Shown here: positions 55,913 to 64,000 of the stretch, one piece after another
Numbering within the stretch: the first letter of the stretch is position 1
Layout: each line of letters opens with the position of its first letter
Assembly (NCBI GenBank): GCA_950295325.1
Contig: OX485803.1
Coordinates: 28,394,001-28,458,000, forward strand
Source: Polytrichum commune
Lineage: Eukaryota; Streptophyta; Polytrichopsida; Polytrichales; Polytrichaceae
Length of the DNA stretch: 64,000 bases
Reading direction: 5' to 3'
The notes under the pieces: generated by a model
The model's database searches: none
What the model was told of the DNA's origin: nothing
What the model saw: the letters and a program-made list of their open reading frames with translations, nothing else
Made by a program: the position numbers and the translations under genes

Positions 55913-56684
55913 CTGGGGGGGCACTAGTGGTATTTTAGAAACAACGTGCGCTAAAATGTAGAATATTTAATATTCATTCAAGGTAAAAATTTGAAGAGTT
56001 CTATATAAAATAAAAGGCACAAATTAATGTTGGAAACCTCTTATAAAAAAAACCATGCAATAAAACATGTGTAATTTTATTATATTTATTGAAAATAGCC
56101 TTGAATAAAAGAATCCTAACTTAAATAGTATGTAGGCTCAAATGGGATAGATGAAAATTACTTTTATCTAGTCTAATTATGTAGATGAATTGTGGTTTTA
56201 GGGTTTTGGGTGAGCTAAGGGGGTCGGCTATCTTGACAATGGTCTTCTCTTTCATGGAGCCTAAGCTTAGCTTTTGTTGTAGCCGTTGGCATGCTTGGTG
56301 TGCCATTCTTAGAGTCATTGCATGTCTTCTATGGTTTGGTTATGCTTTGTACCTTTGAGCTTTGTAGTTGCTCCTCAGAACACTAGTTGGCTTTTGGTTA
56401 TCTCTATGTGCCTTTTTGCTTGATAAAAAACTATCGGCTTGTCGAGGGCGAGGGCTATCAAAAATTTGTAAGAAAAATAAGGTATCTAATATTGAACGCA
56501 TTCAATTGATAAGGTATCTAGATTTCTAATTACCAATAGGGTATTAAAATTTGACACTCAATAGATTTTTTTCTACTTTAAGGACTCCTAATATTATAAT
56601 TCCCAAAGACAATACCCCTCTTGAAAATAAATGGTTATCACAGGTGGCTCTTAAAATTTACTATGAGTGTGCCCCCCCCCTGGG
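55913..56684. mobile_element. CTGGGGGGGCAC element, 772 bp, 8-bp TSD
   Basis: Ends CTGGGGGGGCAC and, inverted, CCCAGGGGGGGGGCAC. The duplication ATTAGCCA is at 55905-55912 and 56685-56692. No coding domain is recognised inside. Confidence 0.82.
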
Positions 56685-56692
56685 ATTAGCCA

Positions 56693-57350
56693 TTACCTTT
56701 TGAGCAGTACTTTTAGTGATAAATTTTGAAGATCTCATCTTGATATTTATATTTGAGTATCTAACATAACAATAAAGAGCATTGTGAAGAGAAATCTGAT
56801 TTAAACACCACTTTTCTATTATTCTTAGTCATTTGACCCAAAAAATGTATGGTTCTAGTATACTGGAGCACTTAAATGTATGGTTTTGTATACTAGACCG
56901 TGCTTCCTCCCGACACTCTTTCTTCTGCACCAAACCTTTAGATGAATTGTGGAGACAACATGCACAACACCTTGAAATTATTGAAAGAATTTTGAATGAC
57001 AGGTTTTGAGTAATCCCCACATTGTCCCCAAAATCCTTTTTCACTCCCCACAATATAACATAAACACAACGACTTGGTTGTCATCCCAAGATCGTAAAAG
57101 CCAAAAAATAACTTCCAAATTAAGGTCAGCCAACTCCTTTCTCAGCTTTCGAGCAGCCCGTACATATTTGTCTTCCACTTCTTTTCATGTAGTTACCCAA
57201 TTCATCTCATGGTGTGCAAAAATGTTTGCATTAATTTTTTTATTGATATGGTACACAGGTCAGCCTCCCCAGAATCAAGAGGTGAAGCATTTGGAAGGTT
57301 CACAACCCCCTCACAGCTTTGTCATTTGGGTGCAATATGTTAGGAATTGT
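56693..57350. other. Intergenic between two TIR elements
   Basis: No supported gene; a plus-strand open frame runs into the next element at 57359 and is not credible. Confidence 0.4.
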
Positions 57351-57358
57351 GTCAAAGA

Positions 57359-57925
57359 CTCGGGGGGGGGGGGAGTGATTGACTGAAAAGTAGAAACCAC
57401 ATGAGAACAACTATAGAGTGCTTTTTATTCATTGGCAAGAAAAATTATAGAAACTTTGGATCTACCATAGCCTACTTAAATTACAAAACATGTGATTATA
57501 GATAGTTTAGCATAATTATAGGAAAACCCCCACTTTAGGTTTGAGGTAGAACGATATTACAAAAATAGAATATATTCACATATAATACATATAAAATGGA
57601 TGAAAATTGAACAACTGGGCTATGATGTGTACACTCTTCTTTCACCAATATATAGCAACGTGGATATATGCCATGTCATATTGGAGTCTTAAATTTGCCT
57701 TCGTACGGAACGAGTAAAGCAAAATTTTACAAGTAATTTCGCATCATTTGAAATAATTTAGGTTTTCTTTTATGATTACCTATAAGGTACTATATATTTG
57801 GTGAAATTGCTTTTTTCTACTTAAAGGGTTTCTTAAAATCCAAATGAGGAAGTAAATAGCCCCCCAAAAAAATACCCTTTGTACGCACGTGGTTACATAA
57901 CCCAAGAGGGAGTGACTCCCCCGAG
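57359..57925. mobile_element. G-rich-TIR element (CTCGGGGG) copy 2, 8-bp TSD
   Basis: 567 bp with ends CTCGGGGGGG and CTCCCCCGAG. The duplication GTCAAAGA is at 57351-57358 and 57926-57933. Same terminal family as 24604-24951. Confidence 0.85.
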
Positions 57926-57933
57926 GTCAAAGA

Positions 57934-59541
57934 CTTCAACCTGCCTCAGTTTGGCACATCCTTAATCATCACCATCTTTGGCTCGAATAACATACAAATA
58001 TACTCCCACTGGTGTTGACACCCTTCATATGTGTTCTAATTCAGCAACATTCCTCAATGTCCTGAAAATCAAATGTCCACTGACAAATATAGCTTTGGCT
58101 TTCAAAGGGGGAAATGCGCACACATGGCGGTAGGTGAAATTGCTTCATGCATTGTGCTTGTTCAAGGCGCACTCTTAAATCCGTGCAATGCTCATATGGC
58201 TGACAAACCACCCTACCTAACACCTTCACATCAATACTCTCATCATCCCATGCATAAAGTTTAACCTTGTACACAATCATGTTGCTAGTGAAATAGAAAG
58301 CACCCAAACTAATATACCATAGTATTCATGAAAACATCACATTTAAATGTGATGTTTTTCTTTTTCTTTTTCTTTCAAGGCTAATTCAATTCTTAGTTTT
58401 GTGGAATACACTTGAACTTTGAGGGAAACTGCAGTTGGCAAAAACTTATGTAGTTGGCAAAAGTGTCTTCCAAAGACCAAGGCGGCCTTCCTTGCATTCA
58501 TGAATATGATATATATGACATTTTTACATGCCGTGTGATGTTTTCACAACAACCATGTTACAATACCATGAAGTACAACAAAACACACCCCACAACAACT
58601 TGTGAGACCACAACAACCGAATCTCCAATCCCTAGAAAAGGTCCATTTCATAGACCTTGCAAAGTGTGAATGTTAGGGTTACACAACCAATCCATTAAAG
58701 TCGGATGTGCAATCTCCATTGTCCATGTCATTGTATCGAATGGTGGACATTTGCCAACGTGTATATGTAGGCAATGCTTGGATTTGCAATTTGCAATGAC
58801 ATGCTATCATGCCCATTTTTTTTTTAATGCCATACTACTTACTTCTTATATCACAAATTTCCCACATCCTATACCCACACTCTTAGGTACTTCAAGTCCC
58901 TAAAATATCATTATGGGGGACCTTAATGTTAAGGAAATAATTTTCAAATGTTTTGGACCCAGATTTCTATGAGTACCTATCTTTGCACTCGCCTATATTT
59001 CTAACACTAACGATGCCCCCCCCCCCCTCTTGAGGATCCGACAAGCCTCTTTACAAACGAGCAATGTTTATAATAACAATGGTCAAGTTGTCCGAAGTAC
59101 CACCTTCCACAACTCTCTCTAGGGTAACTAAGATCGAATTTCTTTTCCCAATTAAAAACAATGTAACTATGGATTCTTTTCAAGGATTAGCAATCCAAGG
59201 AGGTTACCTCATGGCTAAACAAACTAATTTTTTTTGCATATTGCATTAACTCTCTTGTTCACTTGATCACTACTCTCTCTATGGCCTCTGCCATCACCCA
59301 ACCGATTGGTGTCACTCCAATGATGTTGTGGGTTCTTCTTTAGCATCAATGTCTCAAACAAAATGCACATCCTTTCATGGTCAGTGATGGGTCTCCAACT
59401 CTGAAGCAATTGTAGAAGGGTAGCAGACTAAATCCGTTTTTTCTTGTGATTAAATATGTTCTCGGACACATGTGATATATGTGGAGATGGTGACAAACGA
59501 CCTCTCATTCTAGTTATGAGTAGAATTATTGTTCATGTATT
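57934..59541. other. Intergenic, short palindrome
   Basis: A near-perfect palindrome (aaacatcacatttaaatgtg and inverse) lies at about 58332-58358. A C-run is at 59010-59023. No gene is supported. Confidence 0.4.
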
Positions 59542-59725
59542 TGCTCCTATAAACACCATATTCGAAATTTTGGGAAAATTCCATGATTTTGGGAAAATAC
59601 AGTTTAGGTTGAGTCGACCTAAAATGTACCTACTGGGTACATTTTAGGTCGACTCCACCTAAAATGTCATCAAATTGGGAGACTGGAAATCTCCCAAAAT
59701 TTCGAATATGGTGTTTATAGGAGCA
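59542..59725. repeat. 184-bp fold-back element, 34-bp perfect TIRs
   Basis: TGCTCCTATAAACACCATAT begins a 34-bp terminal repeat, repeated inverted at 59692-59725. Internal inverted pairs (aggttgagtcgacct / aggtcgactccacct; gtacc..gggtac) let nearly the whole element fold. No clear target duplication. Confidence 0.82.
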
Positions 59726-60046
59726 CCATGCCCTGCTCCTAGAGTGGTCTTTCTTCCAAATGTTGTCACTCTTTGCCACTAAAACAATGTGCTTCCCTTA
59801 GATTTTGGAACATATATTACATAACACCTTTAGTACCTCATTGTTGTTCATGATAAGCTTGGCCCAAGGAAAAGTGGGCAACCACATAAGCTGGAACTAC
59901 CGTGACTTATCATAAGATTTATTCTTGCACATAGACTTTGCGGCAAGTGTTGTTAGATCCATCAATCCAACTAGGGGCCACCCAATTATGTTGAATATTG
60001 AAACTAAAATGGATATCATATTTTGAACATGAAGTCCAATAATTGT

Positions 60047-60048
<2 letters not shown>

Positions 60049-60104
<56 letters not shown>
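60049..60104. repeat. (CA)n(TA)n microsatellite
   Basis: A CA run followed directly by a TA run. Confidence 0.95.
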
Positions 60105-60279
60105 TTGGTATCCATTTTGGGAGCCTCACTTGGCCACATACCGCTCAAACCAAGTGGTATGGTTAAGATCAGCAAGTGAATTAGACATGTCTACCTTATG
60201 TGAGGGAAGCTCCTACAATAAACTACGATGTTTCATTTTATCCACAATAGAGCATGCACATGTAACTATGTGCGTATAT

Positions 60280-60690
60280 GATGGAAATTTTGCTTGTCCT
60301 TCAATTAATGAGAGGATGTTCCAACAAGTTGGGGTGAAAGAACATGTGCGTTGGTACCTTAGAGGCATGGCTGCAGTCATCCAACAAGACACCAATGTAT
60401 GGGTTAGTTCACCCTCCCCGTTCCAACAACACAACCACTTTTTCAAAATATTTACACTCGACATAACAAAACAATTTTATCATCGATTGCATCGCCATAA
60501 AGGAAACTCATACACCCCCATCGAAGTCTGTACGTCAACACAAAGCTCTTGAGTGATATGGCGGCTGCTTTCTTCCATGATTTTATGTCACAACCCTCAT
60601 CATGTACTGCATGTCCTCACCACATCACTCAAGGAAAAATACACATAAGTTAAATTTAGCCCCCTTGACGGCTAAATTTCTATGCAAGCA
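60280..60690 (+). repeat. Segmental duplication, copy 1
   Basis: Matches 61880-62195 (gatggaaattt, cttgagtgatatggcggctgc, accacatcactcaagg, ggctaaatttc). Copy 1 is interrupted by the 94-bp element at 60327. The following stretch 60705-60900 is similarly repeated at 63860-64000. Confidence 0.75.
60327..60420. mobile_element. 94-bp mini-insertion with 8-bp TSD and empty site
   Basis: TTCCAACA at 60319-60326 and 60421-60428 flanks 94 bp that is absent from the duplicated copy (single ttccaaca near 61931). Ends are weakly inverted (ttggggtgaa / ttcaccctcccc). Related text is at 27364 and 49545. Confidence 0.78.
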
Positions 60691-61138
60691 AGGCCAGTAG
60701 CCAGTCAGTGCACTCTTTATGCCAGGCAAACACAGTCTATCTAACATGCAGCTTGTCCTCCAGCACACCGACTCAAATCTCGGTTTCATATGTCCCCAAG
60801 ACTTAACCCTGAAAAAAAGGTCAAAAGTAAAAAAAAGAAAAAGAAAGGCAAGCCATGATCAAAACCCCAAAGAAGCTCAATTCTCAGTATGAACTGTCTC
60901 CTCATATGTTTCACGATTTATTTCAACATGATGGATCAATATGCAACTTAAAATACTACATTGAAAAGGAACACCTCGATTATGCCATGTCTTATGCTAC
61001 TAACACATACTTATATGTAGAAAAATGTCTAATTGATCTAGATATTCATCCTGAATGGTCCAAACTCTCTTGAAACCTCCATAAAATATCTGATGCCCAG
61101 ATAGCCTAAACACTACAATTTAGATATGAAGGATATTA

Positions 61139-61386
61139 CTCCCTCCGTCCCAAAATGATTGTCCGGTTTATTTGCCCAGCTAAAAACTTGACGCTCAAAG
61201 TCAAATATTTTCACACCAGACTTTCTATAGCAAGAAGTCTTTCGACACCGCAACTTCCGGGGACGTTTCGGAGTAGTTGTTGTTCTCTAGTTCAAGAGTC
61301 ATGCTTACAACTACTCGGTCAATGATTAGTTGACCTTAATCTCGCCAAAGTTAGAAACATAGACAATCATTTTGAAACGGAGGGAG
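61139..61386. mobile_element. Stowaway-like MITE, TA duplication
   Basis: 248 bp with ends CTCCCTCCGTCCCAAAATGA and the matching inverse, flanked by TA at 61137-61138 and 61387-61388. Both features are standard for Tc1/mariner-related Stowaway MITEs of plants. Confidence 0.93.
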
Positions 61387-61879
61387 TATATGGATAAATT
61401 TTGTAAACAACATAATATTCAACTCCAACCTTTCTCCTTGTCCAACCTTTGATAACTGCCTCCACCTCCTCTTGTGTTTTACCAACAAACATTTCAACAA
61501 CTTAAGAACCAACCATCACAATAAGGTAGTTCATGCCAACATTAACACAATACTAGCTCACCCAACAACTACACAATTTACACTCATTCATATGCATGAA
61601 ACTCGAGAAGCACCAAACATCTGTCCTTTTAGATTAGTTCTAATCCTAAGTCAAGATTTTTGTCCCGGGCTCACTTATCGATGAATAAACACTACACCAC
61701 CCTCTCTTCCTTCTCCACTACAGAAATGAAACGAGATAGATTAACAGGCCATCTTCATGTCGGTTAAACTGACATGCTATTTTTTTTTTTTATTCTGTTC
61801 TTCTGAGGAAAGCTTCTATGTACACTATGCAATGATGTGTCCTCTCTTCAACAATAAAGCGTTCACATGCAACTATGGT

Positions 61880-62195
61880 ACGAATGGTATGATGGAAATT
61901 TCACTTGTCATTCAATTAATGGGAGGAGGTTCCAACAGCACAACTACTTTTCCAAAAAAACATTTGCACTTGGTGTAATAAAAACAAAGGTATGCCGATT
62001 GCATTGTCAAAACAGAAACTCACACCCCCCCCCTGGAAGTCCGTATGCCAACCCAAAGCTCTTGAGTGATATGGCGGCTGCTTTCTCCCATAAATTCATG
62101 TTGCAACTCTCATCATGTACTCTCCTCACCACATCACTCAAGGCGAAATACACACAAGTAGAAATTTAGCCCTCCTGCGGGCTAAATTTCCTAGA
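61880..62195 (+). repeat. Segmental duplication, copy 2
   Basis: Partner of 60280-60690 without the 94-bp insertion. Short telomere-like ccctaaaccctaaac follows at 62195-62210. Confidence 0.72.
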
Positions 62196-62459
62196 CCCTA
62201 AACCCTAAACTCAGTGTATTCTCTACACCATTAGCGATAAGTTTTCATCACTATTTGAGAACGTAGTTCCATGGAGTTTCAAGTCTTTCTTTCAATTAGA
62301 CCAGCAAGTTAACGTTCGCCTCTATCTCATGGAGGATATTGCAATTCGTCACTCTAGAGTATTGACTAGTTTGAAATCATCATGATGTACTCTAAGTCTT
62401 ATTATTCTTTTGGGCTTCCTAGGATTTACAACCAATTTCAATTCATTTCACACCATGGT

Positions 62460-63373
62460 AAAAATAATCTATTGGTATGCTATTTTAATAATTTTTTGCT
62501 TTTGAGATTTGAAGTGTACATTAAGGCTCATCATCCCACGGGGGGATCACACCCCCTTACATTTCATAACCACGTGCAATAAAAGTTTGCTACCCTATAT
62601 TACATGCCATAGATAATTTTTAAAATTATGATATTTTTTCTACATACACATAACCATTGATAATATCTTTTGTATATTTTTTTGAAATTTTTAGTCATCT
62701 TCATTTTTTGTAGTAATTTGTTTAGTTCAATGTTGCGTCATTCTAGTTAGAAACGGTATGTTTTATTAAAAAAAAAAATCATCAAATTTGGTTACCAATT
62801 TTTACTATGTAATAGATACTATGTATATCTACTCATGAAAAAAAAATCATAAACTTTTGAACCATTTTGGTGATGCTTTATGTAAAAAGTAGATTTTGTT
62901 TTATCGCACGTGGTGTTCAACTTGACAATGAAGTGCACCCCCCGTGCATCATCCAACTCTTGAATACATATGATTTCATCCATGTTGTTTGGTTTGCAAA
63001 CCACCACATATGATATGTTGGCAAACCACGTTACAAAGCATCATGGGCGTAGAGATTTGTAAATTATCATAGGTTTCAACTTGTTAGTGCATGTCATATT
63101 TATAGCAAGGGCAAGATTGAGATGGTCCTTTTAAATTTTGCGTCCATGAACTTTTCCTTGCAGTAGTGTCTTGTTTTGTTGGGCAAGTTAAATCAAACCA
63201 ATCTCATCCATGTTGTAAACATCTTCCGGGTGCCATAACCAATGCGGAGGAGGACAATGCTTACCAAATCGTGTGTAGATGTGGTCATCAACACCCAAAT
63301 TATCAAAATAATAACCGAAATGAAAAGCATCCGACACCTCTAGAGCCAAGAAATTGATGAGTGGCATGGGCAA
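62460..63373 (-). pseudogene. Decayed pogo/Tigger-like (DDE_1) transposase
   Basis: The minus strand reads WHPEDVYNMDEIGLI (63188-63235), then QNKTLLQGKVHGRKI, KDHLNLALAI and NKLKPMIIYKSLRP, the conserved block of pogo-like transposases around the first catalytic Asp (NMDETGL). Stops break it repeatedly. After the MITE at 62537-62946 the text resumes as SLNVHFKSQKQK (about 62480-62525), the next expected family segment, so the MITE landed in this gene. Confidence 0.72.
62537..62946. mobile_element. CACGGGGGG element copy 2, 8-bp TSD
   Basis: 410 bp, inverted relative to 33725-34133 and closely similar. The duplication CATCATCC is at 62529-62536 and 62947-62954. It interrupts a pogo-like pseudogene. 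Confidence 0.9.
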
Positions 63374-64000
63374 ATCTAGGAGTACAAGTTGGTGAGAACT
63401 GAAATTTCCAATCTAAGGAGCTGTGAGATTCAGGTGTGAGGACAAATTTGAATCAAAGAGAGAAATCAACAACTTTGAAATTCCAGTATGCAAACCCAAC
63501 AATCCTTAAACCCTTCAACCTCCATCCAAACCCAAAGACTCAAAAGTGCAACATTTTTTTTGAAACCAAGGTGTAAGATAATTAACTTTGAGTTAAGTTA
63601 AAGTTGAGTAAACTCATTACTGAATTCACCATGTACTCTATGATCCCAAGACATATCCATATTGTGGATCCCACTGCCTATGCACATTAATTACCTCTAT
63701 TATATAACAAACCGGGCCTAAAAACGTCGTATTACAAGCGACATAATTGTCATATCAAAATAAATCAACCCTCAAAATTTTGGCCAATGGGAAATGCGTC
63801 GTATAATCGAGGTGCCATATTATTGAGTGTCGTATTATTGGGGTTATACCGTATCTATCATGCAGCGTGCCCTGCAGCAGCCCCACTCAAACCTCAGTTT
63901 CATTTGTCCCCAAGACATAGCCAACTCAGAAACAAACAAACAAACAAACCAGAATGAAAAACCTAAAAAAAAATGTAGAATTCTCAGTATTAATCGTCTC
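63374..64000. other. Window end, no recognised gene
   Basis: Includes the diverged repeat 63860-64000 that matches 60705-60900. No coding region is supported. Confidence 0.45.

Overview
The window looks like nuclear DNA of a land plant. Evidence: an AP2/ERF-DREB transcription factor with plant-specific C-terminal motifs, GT-AG introns, a Stowaway-type and a Tourist-type MITE, tRNA-like SINEs, decayed hAT, PIF/Harbinger and pogo-like transposase genes, and short telomere-like AAACCCT runs. The species cannot be named from the sequence. The large transposase-like gene is of a kind I associate with non-seed plants, which is a weak pointer. Most of the window is AT-rich repetitive DNA; the only ordinary host gene I can support is the ERF/DREB gene at 3143-4273 (minus).

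The main feature is a 14,501-bp insertion, 8845-23345. It is bounded by perfect 28-bp terminal inverted repeats (8845-8872, 23318-23345; outer bases AACACTATATTCG) and a 4-bp target duplication TCAT (8841-8844, 23346-23349). It sits inside a block of ~180-bp satellite-like repeats whose uninterrupted units show the empty site. I read it as a giant DNA transposon. On the plus strand (19750-22814) it carries a two-exon gene resembling the DUF7869-type transposon-associated family. On the minus strand (about 16305 down to 9393) it carries a GC-rich, multi-exon coding tract with, in order, an unrecognised N-terminal region, a ParB/DGQHR-like domain, a degenerate DNA-methyltransferase-like domain, an acidic/coiled linker, an FCP1/NIF-like HAD phosphatase domain, and a separate C-terminal ORF set. 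Every intron I can define in the minus tract is phase 0. Both main genes contain in-frame TAG codons (15541-15543, 13844-13846, 22497-22499) with coding sense continuing beyond, so this copy is probably decaying.

Inside this element, and nowhere else that I found, lies a 20-bp palindrome TTTGGGTCG-NN-CGACCCAAA in 21 copies. Twelve form a 78-bp-period array (18657-19535) just upstream of the transposase-like gene. Five form a 57-bp-period array filling an intron. Four are single; two of these lie in frame inside an exon, where they encode FGSxDPN. A ParB-like protein together with clustered palindromes suggests, but does not prove, a parS-like protein/DNA-site system carried by a eukaryotic transposon.

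Layout: 1-1830, two copies of an 8-bp-TSD MITE; 3143-4273, ERF/DREB gene; 4345-8285, intergenic with local duplications; 8286-23870, satellite block with the giant element; 24604-64000, nested small transposons (several G-rich-TIR, 8-bp-TSD elements at 24604, 33725, 39188, 48748, 55913, 57359 and 62537), three SINE copies, a hAT remnant (36540-38115), a PIF/Harbinger remnant (45050-45915), a pogo-like remnant (62460-63373) split by a MITE, and long stretches with no recognisable gene.
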